Part shown: one piece after another, positions 24,990-31,664 of the stretch
How the letters are laid out: each line of letters opens with the position of its first letter
How positions within the stretch are numbered: the first letter of the stretch is position 1
NCBI GenBank assembly: GCA_964573885.1
Contig: CAZNLL010000025.1
Coordinates: 1 to 35,856, forward strand
Direction of reading: 5' to 3'
Source: CAZNLL01 sp964573885
Lineage (GTDB): Bacteria; Desulfobacterota; DSM-4660; Desulfatiglandales; Desulfatiglandaceae
Length of the DNA stretch: 35,856 bases
Notes under the pieces: model-generated
The model's input: only the letters and a program-made list of their open reading frames with translations
Told to the model about the DNA's origin: nothing
The model's database searches: none
Translations under genes and position numbers: made by a program

Positions 24990-26056
24990 CCCTCCATATA
25001 AAGGCCCTCGCCCTGGACCACCCCCGCCGCATCAAGGGCACAGGGCAGAATCCGGGCGGTCTTGATGGGTTTCAAGGCCTTTTCCCACACCTCCTTAAGC
25101 CTTTCTATACGGTCCAATTCACCGATGGCCCACAGAGAGCCCCCGGCCCCCGCCCCGGCGAATCTGGCCCCGCAGCCGACCTGCTCCGCCTGACTGACCA
25201 GCTTGGCGGTAACCGGGGTGAGGGCCTCGGGGGTGAGCTTGCGGCGTATGGCCATCTCTTCCCTTACAAACCATGCCGCCTCTTCCCACTGTTGGCCCTG
25301 TATGGCCCTGGCAAACCGGTGGACCACTTCATTGGCCTCGATCCAGCCCGTCCTTGTCCGGCCGGAGAGGAAGCCCTTGATCCAGTTGCGATTGGTTCGT
25401 GAAGACACATGGGCCTTACCGCTATAGGCCACCAGGATCCTCTGTGAAAGTGCCTTCTGGCCCTTCCGGTCCAGGAGAGGGACCTTCCTGTAAAGGACTT
25501 TGGGCTCCCCGTACCGCCACAGCCATTGATGAACCCCCCCATATACCGCGGCGGCCTGATCCTGAATGCCGCAGTTTCCGCCCCCTACGGCATCTTCGAG
25601 CTGGTAGGCCAGGTAAAGGATTTCCTTGGGGGTCAGGTGCTTGGCACCGGCCTGTACCGTGGAGAGGGCCTTTAAAAGGGCTATCAGGGCGGTACTGGAG
25701 CCCCCCAGGGCGGACTTGACCGGAGATTCCGACTGGATGTGGACATGAATGCCGTGGCAGCCAAAGTGGGAAACAGCGGCGAAGAAGAGGCCGAAGGGGG
25801 AGTCAAAGGGCATCTTGTCTTGAGGAAAGGCCTGGCCTTTGGAAAAGCCCTGGGATGAGATCTTCACCCACCCGTCTTTGTATGGGAAAAGGGTGACAAG
25901 GGTCCTCATATTCAAGGCCATGTTCACCGTGACAGGCTCCACACCCTCTAAGGGCAGGGCCATGGCCTTGATGTCCCAGGTCCCACCGGCGTCGATACGG
26001 CAGGGGGCCGAGGCCTGAACCGGGCGGTCATTGAGAAATCCTTGAAGGGAGATCAT
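24986..26056 (-). CDS. GHMP-family sugar kinase (heptose-7-phosphate kinase / galactokinase-like)
   Basis: This 356-aa protein follows the GHMP plan. The N-terminal substrate motif reads ASAPCRIDAGGTWDI. The ATP-binding motif 2 is SPVKSALGGSSTALIALLKAL (the P-x3-G-x-G-S-S type). The C-terminal motif 3 is GCGARFAGAGAGGSLWAI. An N-terminal APxRID-GGT is typical of D-glycero-D-manno-heptose 7-phosphate kinase (HddA) and related L-fucose kinases, so a sugar for surface polysaccharide is likely. The exact substrate is not determinable. It lies 17 bases downstream of the Nudix gene and overlaps the convergent small gene by 4 bases. Confidence 0.78.
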   Translation of the reverse strand: MISLQGFLNDRPVQASAPCRIDAGGTWDIKAMALPLEGVEPVTVNMALNMRTLVTLFPYKDGWVKISSQGFSKGQAFPQDKMPFDSPFGLFFAAVSHFGCHGIHVHIQSESPVKSALGGSSTALIALLKALSTVQAGAKHLTPKEILYLAYQLEDAVGGGNCGIQDQAAAVYGGVHQWLWRYGEPKVLYRKVPLLDRKGQKALSQRILVAYSGKAHVSSRTNRNWIKGFLSGRTRTGWIEANEVVHRFARAIQGQQWEEAAWFVREEMAIRRKLTPEALTPVTAKLVSQAEQVGCGARFAGAGAGGSLWAIGELDRIERLKEVWEKALKPIKTARILPCALDAAGVVQGEGLYMEG

Positions 26057-26073
26057 AAAACCCTCTTTCCCGG

Positions 26074-26604
26074 TCAGGCGCCCAGCCGTGCCCTGGCCAG
26101 GAACAGGGCGGAAATGGTCTTGCTGTCCCGAATCTCTCCCCTGAAGATCATGTCCATAGCCTCTTCCATTTTGAGGTGGTGGACGTGGAGGAGTTCATCC
26201 TGGTCCAGGCGTTGCGTGGCGGGGACCAGGTCGGAGGCGAGAAAAAGATGAATCTCTTCATCGGAATAGCCGGGTACGGGGATAAGCCGGCCCAAGGCCT
26301 GCCAGGAACGGGCCGAAAAACCGGTCTCTTCGGCCAGTTCCCTTTGAGCGCATTCAAGGGGGGGTTCCCCCCCGTCAAAGGTGCCCGCGGGGATTTCCCA
26401 GATGAATCCCCCCACGGCATGACGATACTGGTTGATAAGGATCACCTCTCCCTCTTTACGAAGGGGAACAACCGCCGAGGCCCCTGGATGCCGGATAATA
26501 TCCAGGTCCACGGTCACCCCCGTTTCCAGGGTGACTTCTTCACTGAATAGATCAAAGACCCTGCCCTTATGGATCCTGACGGAGCGCTTCACCTCTGAGG
26601 TCAT
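26074..26604 (-). CDS. Nudix hydrolase, ADP-ribose pyrophosphatase-like
   Basis: This 176-aa protein has a complete Nudix box: G-x5-E-x7-REL-x-EE-x-G in GTFDGGEPPLECAQRELAEE followed by TGF. Before it lies QYRHAVGGFIWEIPAG, which is characteristic of ADP-ribose and nucleoside diphosphate sugar pyrophosphatases (NudF-like). After the box comes a conserved PVPGYSDEEIHLFLA. The likely reaction is ADP-ribose to AMP and ribose 5-phosphate. The start at 26604 has GGGAGGTGG upstream; a longer frame lacks this. It is followed by the GHMP kinase, so the pair may handle sugar nucleotides. Confidence 0.87.
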   Translation of the reverse strand: MTSEVKRSVRIHKGRVFDLFSEEVTLETGVTVDLDIIRHPGASAVVPLRKEGEVILINQYRHAVGGFIWEIPAGTFDGGEPPLECAQRELAEETGFSARSWQALGRLIPVPGYSDEEIHLFLASDLVPATQRLDQDELLHVHHLKMEEAMDMIFRGEIRDSKTISALFLARARLGA

Positions 26605-26749
26605 GTCCACCTCCCATGAAAGAATGATTCCCTTGGGGCCGCAAATGCCCGGCCGTGGTCCTCTCTTCATCCTGCAGGCATGGTCTTATTTTGGATTTAA
26701 GTTAGTGGCTGAAAGCCTGTGTGGAAGATAGTGTATCGAACTTCAGCCT

Positions 26750-28774
26750 TTAATCACGGTCCAGGGCCTCCTGCACTTTGACTGCCAGGCCTTTCATGGA
26801 AAAGGGTTTCTGGATGAAGTTCACGCCTTCGTCCAGGACGCCGTGGTGGGCGATCATGTTGGCCGTGTAGCCGGACATGAACAGGCATTTGGCCCGGGGA
26901 TAGAGGGACAAGATGTTCTTGGCCAGGTCGCGGCCGTTCATTTCGGGCATGACCACGTCGGTCATGAGCAAGTGGATCGTACCGGCGTGCTCGTTGGCCA
27001 GGCGGATGGCCTCGCCCGGGGTGCCGGCGCTCACCACGGTGTATCCGTTCCTCTCAAGCATGATGGTGGTCACTTCCAGGATTTCCGGCTCGTCCTCCAC
27101 CAGCAGGATCGTCTCATGGTGGCGCTTGGCCGGTTTATCGGGACTTTTCTCCGCCGGCCGGCCCGCCTTGGCCAGGTGCCGCGGCAGGTAGATCTTGAAG
27201 GTCGTTCCTTGGCCCGGCTCGCTGTAGACATTGATGAAACCGTTGTTCTGTTTGACCGCGCCGTATACTGAGGCCAGGCCCAGGCCGGTGCCCTTGCCCA
27301 ACTCCTTGGTGGTGAAAAACGGCTCGAACACCTTGGACAGCGTCTCGGCGTCCATGCCGCAGCCGTTGTCGCTCACGGCCAGCATCACGTATTCTCCGGG
27401 TCTAATGCCGCGATGATGGGTGCAATAGGCCTCGTCGAAAACGGTGTTGTCCGTTTCGATGGTGACCTTGCCCACGCCCTCGATGGCGTCCCGGGCGTTG
27501 ACGCACAGGTTGGCCAGGATCTGGTCGGCCTGGCTGGAATCGATCCTGACCGGCCACACCTTCTTTCCCGGAATCCAGACGACCTCGATGTCTTCGCCGA
27601 TGAGCCGGCGCAGCATCTTGAGCATGCCCAAAACGGTCTTGTTGAGGTGGAGGACCTTGGGGGCGATGGTCTCCCTGCGGGCAAAGGCCAGCAGTTGCCG
27701 GGTCAGGTCGGCGGAGCGCAGGGCGGCCTTTTGGATTTCCGATACACGGGCATGAAACGGATGATCCGAATCCATCTGGGTCAGGAGCAGTTCCGCGGAA
27801 CCGAGGATCACCCCCAGCATGTTGTTGAAGTCGTGGGCCACGCCGCCGGCAAGCCGTCCCAGCGACTCCATCCTCTGCGCCTCTATGAGCTGGATCTGGA
27901 GCTTCTCTCTCTTCTCTTCCCCCCGCTTTCGATCGGTGATGTCATGGAGGAAGTTCAGTGTCGCGGGCCTGCCCTGCCATTGTATCAGAACTGTGCAGAG
28001 CTGGACCCAGAGAATCGTTCCATTCTTGGAGATGACGCGGAAGTCGTAAGTCTGCGGCAGACCGGTTTTGCCGCTGAGCCGTTCTTGGTGTCGCGTGGCC
28101 ACCAGGGGCAGGTCTTCCGGGTGGATGAACAGGCTGAAGGGCTGTCCATCCAGCTCCGCCGGCGAGTAGCCTACAATTTGGGATAAGTACGGATTCGGGA
28201 ACTTCACGCATCCGTCCCGGGCGACGAAAATCCCCAGATTGGCATGTTCAAAAAGAAGGCGATAGTGGTCCTCGGTTTTCCGCAGCGCCTCGGCGCGCTC
28301 TTCGAGCAGGTCTTCGGCGCGCAGGAGCGCCCGCTCGCGCCGGGCCTTGGCGCACAGCTTGATGAGGTATTCCGGCTCGAAGGGCTTGCGCAGGTAGGCC
28401 GCCGCACCCCGCTTCATCCAGTCAAGGGCCAGCTCCGGCGTGGGGTCCGTGGTCATCATCAGACAGACGCAGTCGGGCCTGTCTGCGCCTGCCTGTGCCC
28501 ATACGGCAGACAGGTGCTCCGCACAGGCAGGCCGCCCGGTTCGGAAGGCGTCGAGCAGGGCGTCGCCCGTGCCGTCGGGCAGGCGGTAGTCCAGGACAGC
28601 CACGTCGTAAGCCTTCCCGGCGAAGGCCGCGTTGGCCTCGCGGACCGAAAGCGCTGTGTCCGCCCGGTAGCCGTGGGCGGCGAACGCCTTCTTGAGCAGT
28701 CCGGCCAGGATCTTGAGCTGGGTCGGGTCGGCGTTGACCACGACGGCCGTCTCTCTGGTCTTGTTCTCGCTCAT
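26750..28774 (-). CDS. Hybrid sensor histidine kinase: REC-PAS-HisKA-HATPase-REC
   Basis: This 674-aa cytoplasmic hybrid kinase has, in order, a receiver domain (about 10-150; D62 in LDYRLPDG, K130 in LRKPF), a PAS domain (172-285) with a PAC-like tail, HisKA with H314 in GGVAHDFNNML, and HATPase (NLCVNARDAI, SDNGCGMD, GKGTGLGLASVYG). A second receiver follows (552-670, TDVVMPEMNG, QKPFS). No membrane segment or signal peptide is present. The start has AAGGAGG upstream. In the first receiver, residues 83-100 are an 18-aa insert encoded by a palindromic repeat; without it the domain reads through normally. The 3' end is about 145 bases from the Nudix start. Confidence 0.9.
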   Translation of the reverse strand: MSENKTRETAVVVNADPTQLKILAGLLKKAFAAHGYRADTALSVREANAAFAGKAYDVAVLDYRLPDGTGDALLDAFRTGRPACAEHLSAVWAQAGADRPDCVCLMMTTDPTPELALDWMKRGAAAYLRKPFEPEYLIKLCAKARRERALLRAEDLLEERAEALRKTEDHYRLLFEHANLGIFVARDGCVKFPNPYLSQIVGYSPAELDGQPFSLFIHPEDLPLVATRHQERLSGKTGLPQTYDFRVISKNGTILWVQLCTVLIQWQGRPATLNFLHDITDRKRGEEKREKLQIQLIEAQRMESLGRLAGGVAHDFNNMLGVILGSAELLLTQMDSDHPFHARVSEIQKAALRSADLTRQLLAFARRETIAPKVLHLNKTVLGMLKMLRRLIGEDIEVVWIPGKKVWPVRIDSSQADQILANLCVNARDAIEGVGKVTIETDNTVFDEAYCTHHRGIRPGEYVMLAVSDNGCGMDAETLSKVFEPFFTTKELGKGTGLGLASVYGAVKQNNGFINVYSEPGQGTTFKIYLPRHLAKAGRPAEKSPDKPAKRHHETILLVEDEPEILEVTTIMLERNGYTVVSAGTPGEAIRLANEHAGTIHLLMTDVVMPEMNGRDLAKNILSLYPRAKCLFMSGYTANMIAHHGVLDEGVNFIQKPFSMKGLAVKVQEALDRD
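28475..28532. repeat. Interleaved palindromic repeat inserted in frame in the kinase gene
   Basis: Two perfect inverted repeats are interleaved. A 9-base pair of arms, CCTGTCTGC (28478-28486) and GCAGACAGG (28506-28514), is one. A 12-base pair, GCCTGCCTGTGC (28487-28498) and GCACAGGCAGGC (28521-28532), is the other. Together they occupy 54 codon-aligned bases (28475-28528) that add residues 83-100 to the first receiver domain. The reading frame of the gene is kept. Confidence 0.8.
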
Positions 28775-28796
28775 GTCGTTTCCTCCTTAGCAATAG

Positions 28797-28829
28797 AACC
28801 ACGGATGAACACCGATGGACTCGGATTGG
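28797..28829 (+). repeat. Terminal inverted repeat, left copy, of the GxxExxY unit
   Basis: This 33-base sequence starts AACCACGGATG and ends ATTGG. The reverse complement of a copy differing at 6 of 33 positions lies at 29215-29247. Together they frame the GxxExxY gene in a 451-bp unit. It lies between the stop of that gene and the ribosome site of the histidine kinase. Confidence 0.7.
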
Positions 28830-28851
28830 CCTTCGGCCTTTCCCATCGGTG
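28810..28851. repeat. Hairpin at the 3' end of the GxxExxY gene
   Basis: CACCGATGG (28810-28818) pairs perfectly with CCATCGGTG (28843-28851). An inner GGCC-TTC-GGCC hairpin (28828-28838) lies in the loop. No T-run follows. It begins 5 bases after the GxxExxY stop codon on the minus strand and overlaps the left terminal repeat, so it may protect or end that transcript. Confidence 0.6.
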
Positions 28852-28855
28852 GTTC

Positions 28856-29239
28856 TCAAAGCACAATTCTTTTCCAGTCGAGTTTCGGCCGTTTGAAATT
28901 CAGAATCAGACCGACCTTCAAGCGGGTGATCTTCAGGTAGTTCATGATCTGGCCAATCTCCAGGTCCGTGACCTTTTCAATTACTTTTGTATCGACAACA
29001 ACTTTGCCGAAGACGATCAGGTCTGGTACATACTCGCCAACCTTGACGCCTTTATAGACCACATCAAAGCGCGGTTGCTGCCGGCACGGTATGCCCTTCA
29101 GCCCAAACTCAACCACAAGAGCATTCTCATACGGCTTTTCCAGAAGTCCATGCCCAAGCGCATTGAGCACCTCCATCGCGCAGCCTATGATCTTGCGCGT
29201 CTCCTCTTCACAAACCAATCTGTGTCTATCCGCGTCCAT
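28856..29239 (-). CDS. GxxExxY protein (PD-(D/E)XK-like fold)
   Basis: The 127-aa protein carries the name-giving motif GLLEKPYE (31-38). The following pattern YKGVKVGEYVPDLIV, then VVVDTKVIE, then IMNYLKITRLKVGLILNF matches the GxxExxY/PDDEXK_3 family. D73 and the D83-x-K85 pair would form a PD-(D/E)XK-type site, although the usual ExK is DxK here. The role of the family is unknown. The start codon and first residues (MDADRHRLV) lie inside the right terminal inverted repeat (29215-29247), and no Shine-Dalgarno sequence precedes it. The gene is unrelated in function to its signalling neighbours, which suggests that it arrived as a unit. Confidence 0.85.
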   Translation of the reverse strand: MDADRHRLVCEEETRKIIGCAMEVLNALGHGLLEKPYENALVVEFGLKGIPCRQQPRFDVVYKGVKVGEYVPDLIVFGKVVVDTKVIEKVTDLEIGQIMNYLKITRLKVGLILNFKRPKLDWKRIVL

Positions 29240-29247
29240 CCGTGGTT
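29215..29247 (-). repeat. Terminal inverted repeat, right copy, of the GxxExxY unit
   Basis: Read on the minus strand it starts AACCACGGATG and ends AGATTGG, matching the left copy at 27 of 33 positions. It contains the start codon and first codons of the GxxExxY gene, so the repeat is also coding sequence. Confidence 0.7.
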
Positions 29248-29248
29248 C

Positions 29249-29379
29249 TCACAGTACGACCGATTTCACATCGAGCCGAGCACCGCGCCGATGACCGCGT
29301 CGCCGATGGCTTTCAGCGTAACTAAGGTATTGGGCCGCTTCCTTGGCGTTTAACACGTTGCTGTCGTTTTCATCTTCAT
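29249..29379 (-). pseudogene. Relic of a small excisionase-type helix-turn-helix gene
   Basis: AAAGGAG (29390-29384) precedes an ATG at 29379 that gives only a 9-codon peptide. In a second frame, starting at a GTG (29356), the text reads VLNAKEAAQYLSY, which resembles the first helix and turn of excisionase/AlpA-like DNA-binding domains (LNAKEAAEYL). That frame soon becomes arginine-rich and stops at 29249. A third frame over the last 50 bases reads AIGDAVIGAVLGSM and stops. This fits a broken gene with at least one frameshift. It directly abuts the right terminal repeat of the GxxExxY unit. Confidence 0.35.
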
Positions 29380-29472
29380 CGGGCTCCTTTGAAAAGGCCT
29401 CGTATCAACACCCGAGGGCAATTCATACCACCCGACACCAACAGCCCGGCCCGCTTCATTCCAGACCAGGCT

Positions 29473-29527
29473 TTGAGTTGAGTTGAGTTGAGTTGAGTTG
29501 AGTTGAGTTGAGTTGAGTTGAGTTGAG
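29473..29527. repeat. Pentanucleotide microsatellite, 11 units of TTGAG
   Basis: Eleven perfect tandem copies of TTGAG (CTCAA on the other strand) occupy 55 bases, continuing as TT. The tract lies downstream of cheD and upstream of the GxxExxY gene, in a 434-base region (29240-29673) with no intact gene of its own. The rest of that region holds the excisionase relic and unremarkable sequence. Confidence 0.95.
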
Positions 29528-29673
29528 TTTAAAAAAGCTCAAAAGAAATGTCAAGTATTTTCGGCGAAACTCCTCGCTTTTTCGGACAAGTATCAGCCTC
29601 GCCACCCCTTCCGACAATTTCAGACGGGCTCCGGCATCTATCACAGCGACCTTCAGGAGACCGGCCCTTCAGA

Positions 29674-30234
29674 TTATTTTTCATCAAACAGCTTTACTTC
29701 CCCCGCCTTGAAGGCCGTTTTTTTTGCCAGCCTAAATTTGAGTGTCTCCTCCTGCGCCAGGCGCTCTTGAAATACAGCCGGAATCCGCTTCAGGAAAACA
29801 TCGCCCGTGTCCGTGTGGAAAAAAATTTTGCGCGTATCGGCGCCGCCCACGTCCCGGCTCAAGACCCGGATCCCCTCTGTCTGCAGGAACTCGAGGGCGA
29901 AGGACGCGTTTTTTTCCCCCATGGCGTTGTTGCCCGAGATGGAAGCGATCACGTGGCCCCCGCCGAACACTTTGGCCACAAACCGATGTTTGTCGCCGCC
30001 CAGCCCGATGATCCGGTTGATCAGCACTTCCATGGCATTGATCCCATACCGGGCCGGTTCGTTGAAACGGCTCATGTCCGCCTTTCCCGGCAGGAGGATA
30101 TGGTTCATCCCCCCGATTCGTTTTATCGGGTCAAACAGGCAGACCGCCACACAGGAGCCCAGGACGGTGTGGATCACGGCAGGCTCGCTGCTGGCATGAT
30201 ATTCGCCGATATGAATGCTGATCTGTTTTTTCAT
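29674..30234 (-). CDS. cheD: Chemoreceptor glutamine deamidase CheD
   Basis: CheD deamidates glutamines in chemoreceptors and can be stimulated by CheC or CheY-P. The 186-aa protein shows the papain-like catalytic Cys C28 in TVLGSCVAVCLFD and His H45 in GGMNHILLP. It also has RYGINAMEVLINRIIGLGG and KVFGGGHV, all typical. The last 25 residues are Lys/Phe-rich. The start is the ATG at 30234. It is separated from the YkgJ-type gene by a 171-base repeat-filled gap. With cheB and cheR it forms the receptor-modifying set. The cognate receptors and CheA are not in the window. Confidence 0.93.
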   Translation of the reverse strand: MKKQISIHIGEYHASSEPAVIHTVLGSCVAVCLFDPIKRIGGMNHILLPGKADMSRFNEPARYGINAMEVLINRIIGLGGDKHRFVAKVFGGGHVIASISGNNAMGEKNASFALEFLQTEGIRVLSRDVGGADTRKIFFHTDTGDVFLKRIPAVFQERLAQEETLKFRLAKKTAFKAGEVKLFDEK

Positions 30235-30237
30235 GTT

Positions 30238-30314
30238 TGAAACTTGAAACTCGATACTTGAAACTTGACGCTTGATACTCGTTGCTCGTTGCTGGGTTCT
30301 GGTTACTGGTTATC
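30238..30314. repeat. Tandem 7-base repeats upstream of cheD
   Basis: About eleven consecutive 7-base units start 4 bases before the cheD start codon: TGAAACT, TGAAACT, CGATACT, TGAAACT, TGACGCT, TGATACT, CGTTGCT, CGTTGCT, GGGTTCT, GGTTACT, GGTTATC. The pattern NGNNNCT is held except in the last unit, which drifts. Confidence 0.85.
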
Positions 30315-30320
30315 GGTGGT

Positions 30321-30385
30321 CCGTAATGGGTGATCGATGACCGGTGAAAGAAAACCGATGACCGTTGACCGATCACCCATTCCGG
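30321..30385. repeat. Long inverted repeat between cheD and the YkgJ-type gene
   Basis: AATGGGTGATCG (30325-30336) pairs perfectly with CGATCACCCATT (30370-30381). A further CCG/CGG pair lies one mismatch outside on each side. The loop is 33 bases. No T-run follows. It could end transcription of the YkgJ gene or be a mobile palindrome. Confidence 0.7.
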
Positions 30386-30405
30386 GCCTATTTAGCTCTC
30401 GACCC

Positions 30406-31491
30406 TTAACAAGTGTTCCTTGCCCCCAGTTTCCAGTTTCCAGTTTCCAGTATCAACAAAGTATCATCCACATACCTGAACCGGGCGATCTGTTTGCAAA
30501 ATGCCTTCAACTCGAAATCGCTGGTGGTCAGTCTGTCGATCTTTTTCAGGGACCTCTCCATGTCGCCTTTACGGTGCCGGACGCCGCACCGGGAGACATA
30601 GGCCCGGGTGACCGCCATGGCCGCCTGGTGGCGGAACTGCTCCTCCACGGTCCCGGACCCCAGGTAGAAGGCATCCATCCTCTCGGGTGTCTTCATGAGC
30701 AGGGGGCAGGGCATGAAACGGCAGTGAAACGGTTTTACGGCCTCGATGCGGCAGCCCGTTCCGGCTCGAAAAAAGATACAATGCCCGTTTCTTTGCAGCT
30801 TGAGACCGCCGGCATGAACGCCGGGTTCGGATGCGATATAGGCCTTGAAGAAGCCCTTCCAGGTCATCCCCAGATGGGCGGCGATTCGCCGGATGTCATC
30901 CAGGGTCACCGGCGTCTCCCCGGCGCAGACGCCCCGTTTTTCACACGCCGAGCAGTCGTAGATCAGGGCCACGGGCGCTCCTTGCGCGTCCCTGGCAAGC
31001 TTGAGCTTCTGGGTATCGCGGACCGGAATGTTTTCTTCAATCGCCTTCAGGGCCAGGCTAAAGTCTTTTTCGTTCCATGCCGGGCCGTTTTTCTCGATGT
31101 AGATCTTGGTGACCATGGCGGCCACGGACTGCTCCCAGAGCAGGGCGCGCTCGGCCGGATCGGTGCAGGCGGCCGTCCACGGCATGTGGCCGGTTTCCGC
31201 CTGGAGGGAGCAATTGTAAAATCGGCAAGCGCTCGGCTTTGCCGGGTGTACGGAGCACATTTTTTCTTCGTTCAGGAAGATGCACGCCCCTTCTTTGTCC
31301 TTTCGGATCATGAACAGAGAGGAACGCTCCGAGATCGTATCCTGAACCGTCTCTTGAAATACGCGGCTTGCCGGCAGGTTTTTGAATGCCGCCATTCTGT
31401 GAATATCAAGCAGCGTCAAAGGGATTTCCATGGTGCAGCACCGGCCGCACATCTTGCAGGTGACCATTTTGATGTCCTTTTTGTCCGCCAT
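30406..31491 (-). CDS. Two-domain YkgJ-family cysteine-cluster protein
   Basis: This 361-aa soluble protein carries two zinc/iron-chelating YkgJ-type (CxxCxxCC) domains. The first has C12, C15, C18 and C19 in TCKMCGRCC, then CSVHPAKPSACRFYNC. The second has YDCSACEKRGVC, then GCRIEAVKPFHCRFMPC. YkgJ proteins are thought to bind an Fe-S or Zn cluster; some relate to flagellin lysine methylation (FliB). Its function here is unknown. It lies between cheB and cheD, so a link to motility or chemotaxis is reasonable but unproven. The start at 31491 has AAAGGAAC upstream. The last 12 or so residues (LETGNWKLGARNTC) are encoded by the intergenic 7-base repeat, as if the stop had been replaced. Confidence 0.8.
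   Translation of the reverse strand: MADKKDIKMVTCKMCGRCCTMEIPLTLLDIHRMAAFKNLPASRVFQETVQDTISERSSLFMIRKDKEGACIFLNEEKMCSVHPAKPSACRFYNCSLQAETGHMPWTAACTDPAERALLWEQSVAAMVTKIYIEKNGPAWNEKDFSLALKAIEENIPVRDTQKLKLARDAQGAPVALIYDCSACEKRGVCAGETPVTLDDIRRIAAHLGMTWKGFFKAYIASEPGVHAGGLKLQRNGHCIFFRAGTGCRIEAVKPFHCRFMPCPLLMKTPERMDAFYLGSGTVEEQFRHQAAMAVTRAYVSRCGVRHRKGDMERSLKKIDRLTTSDFELKAFCKQIARFRYVDDTLLILETGNWKLGARNTC
30427..30450. repeat. Reverse-oriented 7-base repeats at the YkgJ gene end
   Basis: Three perfect copies of CAGTTTC, the complement of the upstream units (GAAACTG), run in tandem inside the last codons of the YkgJ-type gene. They oppose the forward units at 30238-30314. Confidence 0.85.
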
Positions 31492-31518
31492 ATTTGTTCC
31501 TTTTGGGTGGCTGGATTT

Positions 31519-31550
31519 TGAAACTGGAAACTTGATACTTGAAACTTGAA
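31519..31550. repeat. Tandem 7-base repeats upstream of the YkgJ gene
   Basis: TGAAACT, GGAAACT, TGATACT, TGAAACT and a partial TGAA lie between the YkgJ start codon (31491) and the 116-bp block that follows. The complement AGTTTC units close the same gap at 31648-31663. Confidence 0.85.
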
Positions 31551-31663
31551 GACAGATGGAGAACAAGGGGGGGTGTCCCCTACCTCGTGCTCCTGATGAA
31601 CGCATTCAGCTTCGGACCGAGTTCGTCTATGATTTCCGTAAGTGTCCAGTTTCAAGTTTCCAG
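31548..31663. repeat. 116-bp duplicated intergenic block, copy 1
   Basis: This block, between the YkgJ start and the cheB stop, is repeated at 32787-32902 in the same orientation with about nine differences by my count (107 of 116 identical). It starts GAAGACAG, holds a GGGG/CCCC mini-hairpin and a CGAAC-like/GTTCG arm region, and ends in AGTTTC units. Confidence 0.85.
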
Positions 31664-31664
31664 C

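Noticed and set aside
28244..29353. A 369-codon plus-strand open frame across the kinase start and GxxExxY gene
   Set aside because: It crosses two well-supported minus-strand genes and the terminal repeats and has no domain.
29456..29644. A 62-codon minus-strand frame with NSTQL repeats
   Set aside because: The repeats are only the translated TTGAG microsatellite, and there is no ribosome site or homology I recognise.
30238..30314. CRISPR array
   Set aside because: The repeats are contiguous 7-base units without spacers, and no cas gene is nearby.
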